Assembly: GCA_963920635.1 (NCBI GenBank)
Contig: OY987301.1
Location: 16,100,501-16,164,500, forward strand
Length of the DNA: 64,000 bases
Reading direction: 5' to 3'
From: Pseudeuparius sepicola
Taxonomy: Eukaryota > Arthropoda > Insecta > Coleoptera > Anthribidae
Position 1 is the first letter of the stretch; the number at the start of each line of letters is the position of its first letter. Made by a program: the position numbers and the translations under genes. Shown in pieces: positions 24,043 to 35,800 of the stretch. Below the pieces are notes generated by a model. The model was not told where the DNA came from. It was given only the letters and a program-made list of their open reading frames with translations, and did no database searches.

Positions 24043-24604
24043 ATAATATTATGCAGAGAATTCAAGGCCTGCCAATATGAACCAATGGAATGACATAATT
24101 TGTGAATGTGATAAAATTTCATCGTTAAATATCTATTAACGTAATAAATATAATATTCAAAACTGGCTCATCCTAAATGACATCTGTCAAAATAGACTTC
24201 AACTTTTATGCATGGAATTTGAATGCGGCTAGTTAAGTAAATTTTACATAGTAGCACAATGGTCTGTGGTATGATTCGCACTTTGGGTGCAAGAGGTCCC
24301 AAGTTCAAATCCTGGTTGTGGCTACTTTTTTTAATTACATTTTTGAATAGGCAAAATGTTTATAGTTAATAAGTTTGATTGTCAAATTAGGTACGCCTAA
24401 ACAGTGTATAATTAAATGATTCGGAGTTGTTAAATTCTCTTCCTAAATACAATTCGTGGTAAAAGTCAGATAATACCTTATTTATTAACTATACTCTCAA
24501 TGGTAAGATAAATACCTCTCCTGCTGTGCAGTCGTATTTTCAGCTTTGAGATTATAATTCGTAAAATTAAAGAAAGGTATTATTGATAATAGGCACACCA
24601 CAAT
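24043..24604 (+). mobile_element. Composite element with tRNA-Pro-like body (copy 2)
   Basis: Starts with GAGAATTCAAGGCCTGCC and CCAATATGAACCAATGG. It contains TGGCTCATCCTAAATGACA, a tRNA-like stretch (24251-24325), AAATACAATTCGTGGTA, a decayed hairpin (24475-24583) and ends ATAATAGGCACACCA. The block order is the same as in the Mios-intron copy at 11592-12303, in opposite orientation. Unlike a normal SINE, about 200 bp precede the tRNA-like part in both copies. Confidence 0.75.
24251..24325 (+). repeat. tRNA-Pro(TGG)-like sequence inside the element
   Basis: The stretch begins GTAGCACAATGGTCTG, carries CTTTGGGTGCAAGAGG (anticodon loop with TGG), then GTTCAAATCCTGG, and closes GTGGCTAC. The outer five bases of the acceptor stem still pair (GTAGC with GCTAC). 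The D arm and several stem pairs differ from a normal proline tRNA. It is better preserved than copy 1, but its repeat context argues against a working tRNA gene. Confidence 0.7.
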
Positions 24605-25836
24605 TGTACCTTTTGAAATGTAGAAGCTGTTACAAAAATATGAAGTCACCGCCATTACAGCACAGGCTGTCGCACTGTCCTATTGCCACGGTTGTAGATA
24701 AAATAACAAAAAATTGTAGGTATCTAATCATCTCACCGATAGAGATAATAAAAAAATGAACTGCTGTAAATTGTCAATAAAAATATTAGCGAATAAAGAA
24801 ATCTTTTTGAGTAATAGATTTAGTGTAAGTAGCCATGATCCTCAATTCTGAAAGACTATTTCTGATAAACACAAACCAATAACCATGAAATTTCATTTAT
24901 CTCTTTTATTCATGGGCTACCCCTTCGTTTTCAGAAATAATCATTTGCCAAATTCAGATTAACAGGGAACATGTTTTTGCTTATGTCTATCGTACATAAA
25001 ATAATTTTTATTTGTACAGATTTTGATGTTAGAATTAGCTACTAGCTATTTCTACAGATGTGGATTATATATATCGATCGTACATAAAATAATTTTCATT
25101 TTAATAGATTTTGATGTTAGAATTACTAGCTGTTTCTAGAGTTGTGGATAATTTTTTTTATAAACTTATCTGATATTTAAGAAATATATTATGAATAAGA
25201 AATTGATGCATTTCCTAGTGTCCATTGCCCCTAGAATCCTTTGTAAAAAACAATGCGGACTTCTGGAGTTTTGAACCAAAGACACTATTTTATATTATCA
25301 CCGAACTATATAATATAGTTCGGTGTATATTATCCACTTTAAAATATCCTGGAAAGTTTTTACAAATTATTTTACCAACGGAAAAATTTCTACATGTAAT
25401 ATAGATATCACCTCCTTTAAACGGACATGTTTTTTGAACCTATTTTCATTTCGTTGTTTTTCTATGAACTCCATTAGGCACACACGTCTAATAAGCAGAC
25501 AAAACCAATGATTTAAAGATTATTTCATTATTTTGTTTTTTTAATATATAGAGAGAAATCTCTCATAACCGGACACTCATATGGTGTCCAGTTATGAGAG
25601 AAAAATAAGGAAATAATCTTGAAATCATTTAGGTACCACATGAAATAGTGGCTTACGTCTGTAACTGTTGATTTTAAAAATGAAGATTTCTTATCCGGGA
25701 CTCTACTATCAGCTCATTCCTGATCTCTGACCTATCATCGTCTCGCTCTTATAATTATTTGTAAGACAAAACTATGTTCAGTTTTTCTCAAAGTATTATC
25801 AAGTTTATGTAATAAGAATAGGCATAACTTTTAGAT
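24605..25836 (+). other. Intergenic region and 5' flank of GLDC
   Basis: AT-rich sequence with no recognised gene. A short direct repeat (TCGTACATAAAATAATTTTNATTT ... GATTTTGATGTTAGAATTA) occurs at about 24989 and 25078, some 89 bp apart. Two palindromes are present: one around 25302-25325 (CACCGAACTATATAATATAGTTCGGTG) and the hairpin listed separately at 25560-25600. Confidence 0.5.
25560..25600. repeat. Near-perfect hairpin upstream of GLDC
   Basis: CTCTCATAACCGGACAC, a 7-base loop, then GTGTCCAGTTATGAGAG: 17-bp arms with one mismatch, about 240 bp before the GLDC start codon. Confidence 0.75.
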
Positions 25837-28800
25837 ATGTCTAAATTAGTATTAGGTGCCCATAGGCATTTACAGAATTTTAAAAAGGTGCAAAATTTAA
25901 GATTTTTGAGTGCTGCTAGTGGTCACCCCAAGGTCGAAGGACCCTTATTCCCACATAAAGATGAATTTCCAAGTAGGCACATAGGGCCAAGGGAAAATGA
26001 TATTATTTCCATGTTGGATACTCTCGGATTCAAGGTAAGTAATGCAGTTTTTATCCGTTTTGGGAAACAAGCGATTTTGTATGTTGTTTAAATTATTCAA
26101 GTTATTTTAATAATTGTTTTCAGAGCCTGGATGAATTGACTGACAAAGCAGTTCCGAAAAATATACAATTAAATAAGCCTTTAGATATAGAAGAACCAGT
26201 CGGTAAGCTTTTTAATTTTATAGTAAGCCAATTACCTACTCAGCAAGATGACGTCTTAAAGACTTCTAGTTTATTCAATTTTTTTGGTGTATTAAATGGT
26301 TATAATCATGGATATTTTATTATAGCTGATATACTGTGTATGTCTTAAAGATGTGATTTTGCAATTTGTTATGTGACAGTGTGTGGCATGAAAGAATACT
26401 GAATAAATAACTACAGTCTATAGACTGTAGTGGTTGTTGTCAAAAAGAAATAAGATTGAGACAAAAGTTGCTGCACTTATAGAATCTTTGTAGATTATTG
26501 AGGTGAGGGCAGTAACATTTATCATTTGTATGTAAATTGTAAACCGCTAAAGTACCAAATTTTGTTTGACAATAGATTAGGGCAGGATTCTTATGCATTT
26601 AAATTTAATCAACACTGGATATTAAATGTGTTTGGGCAAAATTCTAGTAAGTAGTAGTTTCAAGTGAAATAGATTGCAATGGATATCAAAATATTGTAGT
26701 AATATTATAGGAATTTTTGTCATTGCACAATGTACATTATACATTTTATTTGTTCAGCAACTTTTCACTATTTCCCAAGCTGATAAAATATCTGCAGGGG
26801 GTATTGAGCAATTAGTTGTTGATGGAAGAATGAAAACAACTTTAATTAGTACAGATATATTGATTTTTTTAAATAAACATAAAATTGCATTTTTAGGTGA
26901 ATATGAATTGATCAACAGAATAAGAAAAATTGGCGAACGCAACAAAATATGGAGATCATACATAGGCATGGGTTACCACAACTGCTGTGTACCACACACA
27001 ATTATGAGAAATATTTTCGAAAATCCAGGATGGACAACTCAGTACACCCCTTATCAACCAGAAGTAATAATTAAACTCAATATACAAAGTGTCCACAGAT
27101 GGAGTTCGCAAAAGGAGGAATTTTTTTATTATCGATTATTGACAAAAAGTAATTCTTTATAAAAAAAATCTGCTTGTCAATAAAATAATATTACCATATA
27201 GAAATCTTTGACCAGATTTACAGGGTGTAAATAAATTTAGAAACCATGAAAATGTTTCAAGAGAGAAGTGCTATTATTTATTATTTTAACCAATTTATTT
27301 ATAAAAGAAAGTTGTTTATAATAAAGAATAAAGGCTCAAATTAAGTAAATAATACAAATTTGTCACCTCTTGTGAACTTAATCCGTGGACACATTGTATA
27401 ACGTCACTCAACGGATTTTTGGACTGACGTCGAGTAGGTGGAAGTGTCTTAACCTAAAGAAAAATGGGCATACATTGACCTTTTCTCAGTTGTCTTTGTT
27501 GCTGACATCAGAGCCATTAATTCAACCATAAAATACATAATATTTTAAAGCACACAAATTGTAACTTGAAGATTGATTACTTACTAAGGAATCTCTTTGA
27601 GTAAGACCAAACAACCAGAGGTTTTTTTATTTGGATTTGATGAAACTTATTAAAAACCATTGTTTTCGCATGGACAACTTATTTAACTGAACCTCTAGTT
27701 CCATTCAGTACAAACTAGATGACACTTAGTATAGATGTGTGCTTTTCTAATGTTACAAAAAGTACTCACAATAATTCATATTGGCCACTTGGCCATATGT
27801 TGGAGTATTTTTTATGACTACCAGCAACATCTAGGCTTTGCTGAATGGAACTAATAACTTGTCCATACAAAAACAATGTTAAAACTCATTTTAGGTAGCC
27901 CAAGGACGTTTGGAGGGACTTCTAAACTACCAAACGATGGTTTCCGAACTCACGGGGTTAGATGTTGCCAATGCTTCTCTTTTAGATGAAGGCACTGCAG
28001 CCGCTGAGGCTCTATCCCTCTGCTATAGACACAATAAAAGAAGGAAGCTTTTAATTTCCAATGAAGTGCATCCCCAAACTATTTCTGTAGTAGAAACCAG
28101 GTACGTTATAAAATTGTAAATTGTTCACCCAAATAGGGTACCTACTTGATAATTTTTTTAAAAGTAGCTTGAAGCTATTCTTTAGTAATTTGATTTTGTC
28201 AGATGGGTCCTAAAATTATTTATCACGGAAACTTTATAATGGGTTTTGGTTATTGGTCATTTGAGAAGCCTCAGACTAATGTATTCATTAGTCTGAGTGA
28301 GAAGCCGATGTATCTGTATAACTGACCGTCCATTCTCTTCTATACACCCAGAGACACATCCTTATGTCCTATGGTGTCAGTTCCCCCATTAATATGGCAG
28401 CAATTTAAATATTGGTGCAATATAGCACACTGGATATAAGGCCTTTTTATTCCATATAAATTTTCATTGAGAAGAAAAATTGTCAAGTAGGTACCATATT
28501 GTTAGAAATTTCTCTTTTCTAGGCTACAGTCTTTAGGATTGGAGGTAAAAATTGGAGATGTTTTTGAGTTTGACTTTTCGAATCACGATATTGGTGGAGT
28601 TTTATTTCAATATCCGAATACAGAGGGCAACGCTATGGATTACAGTGAAGTTGCCGAAAAGGCACATTCTAATGGTAATTATAGGGTGACCAGAAATTAA
28701 CGGAAATTACATTCTATTTTGGCCATCAAATTTTGAAAAGCACTAAAAGATACAGTCCAATGACGTCAAAACCTATAGACGTGGTGCCCCATTGTTAAAA

Positions 28801-31800
28801 TGCCCTTTATTTTGACTCCAAGATTAAATATATCCATACTACTCTAAAAACATGCTACAAACAAAGATAGAAAGTCAACCATCAACCAACTATACACCCG
28901 GTGATTCCCGGTTATAGTTCCTCCAGAATCACACTTAGATATCGCATGTTTTTTCTTGTTTGGGGGCGCCGGAAGCATCGGTACCTCAACTGAAGACTCG
29001 GGGGATGGTCTAACGACGCCAGCCTCCGAGCCCAGAGTCGAAATAAGTTCGCTACGGCTCGACAAAAAGGGGCAATTTCTGACAATCTCGCGTCATTTTC
29101 GGAATAATTTAATGGAGCGCTTAGAGCGTCAAGCGTTTATCAAAACAAACCTGTCTGTAGGTTCTGACGTCATTGATACAGTCAAACTAAGGAACCATGA
29201 AATTGGTTCGTATTTCGTAACATGATTTTCTTGTCATTGCTTTGACAGTATTAAAATCCCTTCGTTTTACATACTCAATCTTTTAGGAACCTTGGTGTGC
29301 TGTGCAACTGACCTCTTGGCACTAACCCTCCTAAGACCCCCAAGTGAATTTGGAGTTGACATTGCCATCGGCACCTCGCAACGCCTGGGCGTTCCACTTG
29401 GATATGGTGGCCCGCATGCCGGGTTCTTTGCGTGCAACCAGTCACTAGTAAGGCTGATGCCTGGAAGGATGATCGGCGTAACGAGAGACGCTGCTGGCAG
29501 AGACGGATATCGCCTTGCGCTACAGACAAGGGAGCAACACATCAGGAGAGATAAGGCCACTAGTAATATTTGTACAGCGCAGGCTTTACTGGCCAATATG
29601 TCGGCTATGTTTGCCGTGTACCACGGACCGCAGGGGCTTAAGGAGATTGCGACAAGGATACACAATTTGACATTGGTAAGAGCATATTATTCTCATCTTG
29701 GTAAAATAATGTGGAACTTACCAATTTTTAAAAATTATCTTTGCTTATGGTGTCAGGTGTGGGATATAAAATTCGGAAAATTCTAATAAATTAGTAAATC
29801 CGACAATAATGGATATGTATGAAATGTTTTTAATACATTGAATTCTCAGAAAAATAAAAAACTATTTATCTGAGATTGAATTGAATTCGATCCACATAAG
29901 AACTGGTGTCAGGTGTGGGGTGAAAATTAGTAAAATTTATGATGACTCAATATTCGAAAAATACAATTTTGGATCCCTTGGAAACCAACTTTTTTCAAAT
30001 GATACTCCTCATTTTTCTTGTCTATTAAAATGTATTCTTCATTTTCAATACAACGTGTATAAACACATGACATTTTGTTTAAAATAGTAATGAATTTTAA
30101 GTTATACTCAAATTCACAAATTCTGCAATTCTATTTCAGCTTTTGCATTATGGTCTCCAAAAAGATGGCAATACCCTCACCAATGAACTGTTCTTCGATA
30201 CTCTACGTGTAGATCCGACTTTAGACCTTGAAGAACTCCAAAAACGAGCGGAAGAAAAACTCATAAACCTGCGCTATTTCGATGATGGCTCAGTCGGTAT
30301 ATCTCTCGACGAAACTGTTACTTTCAATGATATCAACGATCTGTTCTACATTTTTGGAAGCTCTCACAAAGTCGAAGACCTAATTGCCAACCCTGCTGTC
30401 AGAGAGAAATCCATAACTCGAAGCGAATTTAACAGGACATCTCCATTTTTAACACATCCAGTCTTTAATACTCATCATTCTGAAACGAGAATTGTGCGTT
30501 ACATGAAGATTCTAGAAAACAAAGATGTATCGTTGGTCCATTCTATGATTCCCTTAGGTTCGTGTACCATGAAACTTAATTCTACAACAGAAATGATGCC
30601 TTGCTCATTCAAGGAATTTACCGATATACACCCATTTGCTCCTTTGGAACAAACCCGAGGTTACCAACAACTTTTTGCCGAATTGGAGAAAGATTTGTGC
30701 TCAATTACAGGTTACGACAAGATTAGTTTTCAACCGAATAGTGGGGCTCAAGGAGAATACGCCGGATTGCGAGCAATCCAATGTTATCATGAATCTAAGG
30801 GTGATAGACACAGAGATGTTTGTTTGATTCCTGTTAGTGCGCACGGCACAAATCCCGCTAGTGCTCAGATGGCCGGAATGAGAGTAGAACCTGTGAAAAT
30901 TAAACAAGATGGAACAATCGAAGTTGAAGACCTTAGGGCCAAAGCTGAGAAGTACAGGGATAGGTTGTCTTGTTTAATGATTACTTACCCTTCTACGAAC
31001 GGGGTGTTTGAAGAGACCGTGGCAGAAGTTTGTGAAATAACTCACAAAAATGGCGGGCAAGTATATTTGGATGGCGCTAACATGAATGCTCAGGTAGGGT
31101 TGTGTAGACCAGGCGATTATGGAAGTGACGTCTCGCACCTTAACCTACACAAAACATTTTGTATCCCACACGGAGGAGGTGGTCCGGGAATGGGACCTAT
31201 TGGAGTTAAATCACATTTAGCGCCATTCCTTCCAGGTCACCCTGTAGTAAATCCTTTGGGTGAAGACAGTCAGTCCCTAGGATCAGTGAGTGCTGCCCCG
31301 TTCGGTTCCAGTGCCATCCTTCCGATTTCTTGGGCATACATCAAGATGATGGGTCCAAGGGGATTAAGAAAAGCTACGCAGGTCGCAATCCTAAATGCAA
31401 ACTACATGAGTAAGGTGCTAGAAGGACACTATACGACATTGTACAAGAGTGCTACCTCAAACTTGGCGGCTCACGAGTTTATTATCGATCTGAGAGAGTT
31501 TAAGAAGACTGCAAACATTGAACCAGCAGACGTGGCGAAAAGATTGATGGATTATGGTTTCCATGCACCGACGATGTCTTGGCCAGTTCCAGGAACATTG
31601 ATGATAGAACCAACAGAATCGGAGGATAAGCAGGAGTTGGATAGATTCTGTGATGCACTCATATCTATTAGATATGAAATTGAAGAAATAGAAGATGGTA
31701 ATATGGATATAAGAGTCAACGCGTTGAAGATGGCACCCCATACACAAGAGCAGGTCATCAGTAGTTCGTGGGAAAGGCCTTACTCTAGGGAACAGGCAGC

Positions 31801-31927
31801 TTTTCCTGCAGCTTTTGTAAGGCCGGAGACTAAGGTGTGGCCGACAGTTGCAAGAATCGATGACATTTATGGTGATAAGCACTTGGTGTGTACTTGCCCA
31901 CCGATTTTGGATGAATACAATTACTGA
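25837..31927 (+). CDS. GLDC: Glycine dehydrogenase (decarboxylating), P-protein of the glycine cleavage system
   Basis: Mitochondrial PLP enzyme that decarboxylates glycine and passes the aminomethyl group to the lipoyl arm of H-protein. Exons: 25837-26034, 26124-26202, 26897-27063, 27895-28100, 28523-28674, 29287-29675, 30140-31927, all in phase; 992 residues (human GLDC about 1020). The N-terminus has many basic and no acidic residues over about 29 residues, consistent with a mitochondrial presequence. Family blocks: [124 protein letters not shown]. The PLP-binding lysine is expected at residue 735, in [17 protein letters not shown], and the C-terminus is near VCTCPP. The last exon alone holds 60% of the protein. 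Intron 5 carries a hAT-like element. Confidence 0.98.
28270..28297. repeat. Short perfect palindrome in GLDC intron 4
   Basis: CTCAGACTAATG, four bases, then CATTAGTCTGAG. It is isolated, with no associated element recognised. Confidence 0.6.
28758..29175 (-). mobile_element. hAT-like non-autonomous element, copy 1 (GLDC intron 5)
   Basis: The ends are CAATGACGTCAAAACCTATAGAC and its inverted counterpart GTTCTGACGTCATTG. An exact 8-bp direct repeat, ATACAGTC, flanks both sides, which is the target duplication size of hAT and P-type elements. It encodes a 73-codon open frame on the minus strand (29065-28844). The second copy at 54242-54675 is in the opposite orientation. Confidence 0.85.
28844..29065 (-). 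CDS. 73-codon open frame of the hAT-like element, copy 1
   Basis: Begins [18 protein letters not shown], continues with a Pro/Ser segment and [14 protein letters not shown], and ends LSLFVACF. The copy at 54368-54589 has the same length and differs at three residues by eye. I recognise no family. It may be a leftover exon piece of the parent transposase, a captured host exon, or a chance frame kept open because the copies are young. Confidence 0.35.
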   Translation of the reverse strand: MSSRSELISTLGSEAGVVRPSPESSVEVPMLPAPPNKKKHAISKCDSGGTITGNHRVYSWLMVDFLSLFVACF

Positions 31928-32847
31928 AACAATAATAAAAAAACATTGGTATGGGGGGATGTGGACTATCTTTTGCAGATATTTTTGCATATTATGCAAT
32001 GTAAACATTAAGATTAAACATGTTTTTTATGGTCGATGATTTTAAAAACAGGTTGCTGTTGCAAAATATATCCTACAGATTTGCCACCTGTGATGAAGGT
32101 GCCTCTGTAACATTGCAGTTGCCAAACCTATGATATATTCCGAGAATCCCATCTAGATTGTCTTTGGTACTATGAAAGGATTATAATTGGGCACCTTCTT
32201 CATAAATAAGATTTCTAAGCTGAACAAATGGTGCTAATTCATTTTTTATTTGTTTTGTGTCAACATGTTTGGTAAGTAATGTATTCTCAGTTACATTAAA
32301 ATTATGTTATAGTTTAACAGAATAAGATAATGTTGATTGTTGGAGTCTTGTAAAAAAAGCTATTTTGTTAATAATAAGCCAAGACAAATAATAAAGATTT
32401 TATTTAATTTTAACGATACATTTTTTAATAACAAGTTTTAAGGAAATATATATTATTTGCTACAAAACAACCTTTTAGAACGGACCTGGCACAGCGCAAA
32501 TTAGTATGGGTGTGAGGTCGATTTGAGCTACAGTATAATTTAGTTATGATATAAATGCGAGTGGTATAATAGAAATTTTTCACTCGAAACTTAAACATAA
32601 GGTAGGTATAGTCACACAATAAAAACACCACCCGTTAGCATTTTATCCTCATATTTCTATCCTGTAAGCCAGATACAACTTTAGAACTTTGAGTTGGAAG
32701 AAGTATAACTTATCTCCATGATTGCATCACTATTAACGAAAGGTAAAATCACCCCTAAGAAATCCTCTGAAACGACCTCTTATTAAACAGTACTAATGTA
32801 ACAATTGATCGGCAGTCTTTCGCGTTATTAGCAACTTGCGGCAGAAG
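31928..32847. other. GLDC and TBC1D30 3' ends, tail-to-tail
   Basis: 920 bp separate the two stop codons. AATAAA at 32390-32395 (plus) lies almost against TTTATT at 32399-32404, which is AATAAA on the minus strand. The two polyadenylation regions may therefore meet or overlap. No other gene is recognised. Confidence 0.55.
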
Positions 32848-35800
32848 TCACTTTTTGTACAACCCCAGCTTGTAGGGCACTTCTTTGCTTTGCCTGGAGC
32901 TCAGAGGCACTGGGAACGGGTTGAAAATTTTACTTGGGGACCTGCTCGGTTCCTCTGCAATTGGCGATATTTTTTCTGGGGACAAATTTTTTAACGATGT
33001 CTGCCCAGGTGATAAAGTTAGATAAGGTAGATTTTGTGTCTGACACGTTTTTGGTGATGGACTTGGCTCTGGCAACAAATAGCTGTAACTGGTTTTGAGG
33101 TCCAAATCAAGAAACAAATTGGTACTATCTAACAAGTCTTTTGAACTCTGATCATCTTTAGTATCTTCTGATGAGTTTGTTGTTATGGAAAATGAAGTAA
33201 CTGCACCATCAGGACAAGTTGGGTTAATATTACTTCTGCTGGAAGTAATGCTTATTGCAGAGTCATTATCATCTAGTTTAAGTTTGCTTTTGTTATTATC
33301 TGAATAATCTGTAATAGAATCATTGGCACAAGTGTTAACGACAAAATCTAATTTGCAGTTATTTGTATTTTTTCCAAACATACTTGAATCATTAGTATAT
33401 TCTTCAGAATTGTTTTCTTCAATTTTTTTATCAGTGGGTGAGACCAGAAGATGCCTCCAATTAAAAATTTCAGATATTTGTTCCGAATTATTGTCTGCTG
33501 ATTTTGGAGAAGAAGAATGCTCCGAAATTTTAAATCTGGCCAAAAAATCTGCTGTATCCATAATAGTTTTTTCAATTTCTTCTGAATATTGTACAGAGTA
33601 AGTCAGTGCCCTTCCTTCCTCATCTGAATTTATCATAGATAGTTCAACTTGAGATTGCTTCAATTCCTCGGTTTCTTTAGGTGTGGTAATAATTCCATAA
33701 GAAGATTTAATTTTTTCAACTTCCTCATCCACATCAGTTAAAGTGAACTTATCTTCTTTCTTTTCGCTTGAAAGTACTGCAGAATTAAGTATAAGTGAGT
33801 TGTATCTTTCATCTAAAGTTTTGCTTTTTTCAAGAATACTTGTATACTTTGAACCATACAGAGGAGACTGTATTTCCTCACTTTTGGCATCTGTGTCACT
33901 AGTAGGAACCTCGGCACTATTTATCCAAGAATGCACATCTTGCATTTTATCCAATTTCATTTCGAAACAATCTTTTTCAACTAGCGGAGTAGAATCTTTT
34001 GATTGTTCTTCAATTGCTTCATCGAACATAGGAGGTGGTGACGGAGAAAGCCTTGATTGACACTGCAATATCCTGTGAAGAATCAAGGAATTTTCTTGTA
34101 TGATCTGTAGGGCCTTCGCACTATTTCGTCTAGCGTAACTTATCCTACTGCTCTCGTCAGTTTCTTCATCCTGGCTGGTAACTTGGCTGTTCAGACACTT
34201 CACTCTGTCCGTGAGAAACTGTTCAAAATCGAAACTCTCTCCGTCCGAATCGGACTCCAATTTGTTATCACAAATATTGCTGGTTTGATTATCCTTAGTC
34301 ACCACACTAGTATCCTCCAAGCGTTCACTTGTATCTGCACTAATTGTATTGTCGTTTATCATAAGAACGCTATCACTGGTTCGGGGTAGATTGTCCGTTG
34401 GTCTATGAGTGTCCGCCTTCTCGTCGTCATTACTGCTGGGCTCATCCTCTTCGTCGCACAGTTCTGTGTCGCTACTCGAGCTGGAGCTTGGACTCTGCGG
34501 CTTCTGAGTGTCTTTCCAATGCAGGGTACTTGGCGTCACATGCCGAGCTGGTGGAATAGTTCCTGTAAACAATATATTTTGTTGGTTGAGGCTATCCGGT
34601 CTTCTCTGTGGTTGGGGAGATAAATCTCGTGTGTTACCTTTGGGAGGTCCAAGCCTGCGCACTGGCGCGAGGGCGCTCCTCCCGAGCAACAGGTGGTTGA
34701 TGGCGATAGGCGCCGCCGAGGGTGGCGCCTGCCTGGCAATGGCTGCGCTAAAAATCACCCTGGCTTGCCGCTGCCTCTGCCGCAGCTTGGTGTATTGCTT
34801 CTTCAGTGCCCCGATGTCCAGGGCGAGACCGGCTTGACGGGGATGCAGCTGCCGCAGCCGCTTCTCGGCAGCGGCACACGGCAGTGCGGCCGCTCCCCAC
34901 GGGTGAATGTTGTAGAGGTAGTGTTCACGGAGGGTCGACAATTCACCCAGGGGACCTGTAATTTAATAAATATACAGTGTCCATCGTACATTTGGACACA
35001 AACGCGAATTTGTTTTATTTTTAATATCTCCAAGGTTAAAAAAATACGAAAGTGGCTTGAGAGTAAAGTAGTATCTCAATTTTGTCCAACCCAAGTATGT
35101 TTTTGGTGTTTATTTTGAAAGTTATTAGGTAAATTGCTTATGAAATGTTTAAGTAAAGTGTTATTTGAAAATAGTGGATTCTTACCAATCTCAACAATTG
35201 CTCTCACAAGCTCGTTCGCATCCAAAAGGTCTCCAGACAAAAGGTTTCTGGTAAGAGTCCCCATTGCACAGTAAAACTCGTCCGCTGTGCGTGCTCTCGC
35301 CACTCTTGGAGCTAAGGCTTTCCAAATTGCAAGCGCAGCACGTAGGAGTATTTCATCGCCTTCTAGAAGTATCAAATCCCAAACTCGTAGGACAGTGGCT
35401 TGGGGAAGGCAGTTACAAAACAACGTGAGGAACCTGCAAGTGATGAAATGGATATTTGTTTATTCTGAGCCTTCAGTTGTTCACGAGCTTTCCAAATGCC
35501 AAAATATTACCGTAACACTGGGGTATTTATTTTGTAAATATACAGTGTGTCCACGGATTGAGTGCACGTGGGGTGTAAATGGCAAAAAAATTTCGAGTTG
35601 AAATTTGAGCTTCTGGGGATAAGCCCTGCTTGGTTTTAAACTAATTTGTGACGTAATTTTATTTTCGAAAAATCACGTATGCCTTGGGAATTTTGAAAAA
35701 AACTAATTTTTCACATCAGTAAATTGCCCTTTCTGTAGGTTTTACGACAAAATGTTATTAAGAAAACTTGTTCAGAATGAAGAACTGAGTATGTTTGCAA

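Noticed and set aside
24251..24325. Functional proline tRNA gene
   Set aside because: The D arm and several stem pairs are degraded, and the sequence sits in a repeated element with a second decayed copy.
29267..29665. 132-codon minus-strand frame
   Set aside because: Antisense to GLDC exon 6, which encodes conserved P-protein blocks.
31457..32008. 183-codon minus-strand frame over GLDC
   Set aside because: Antisense to the conserved last GLDC exon, with no domain.
34508..35118. Plus-strand frames over the TBC1D30 last exons
   Set aside because: Shadows of GC-rich coding sequence on the other strand.
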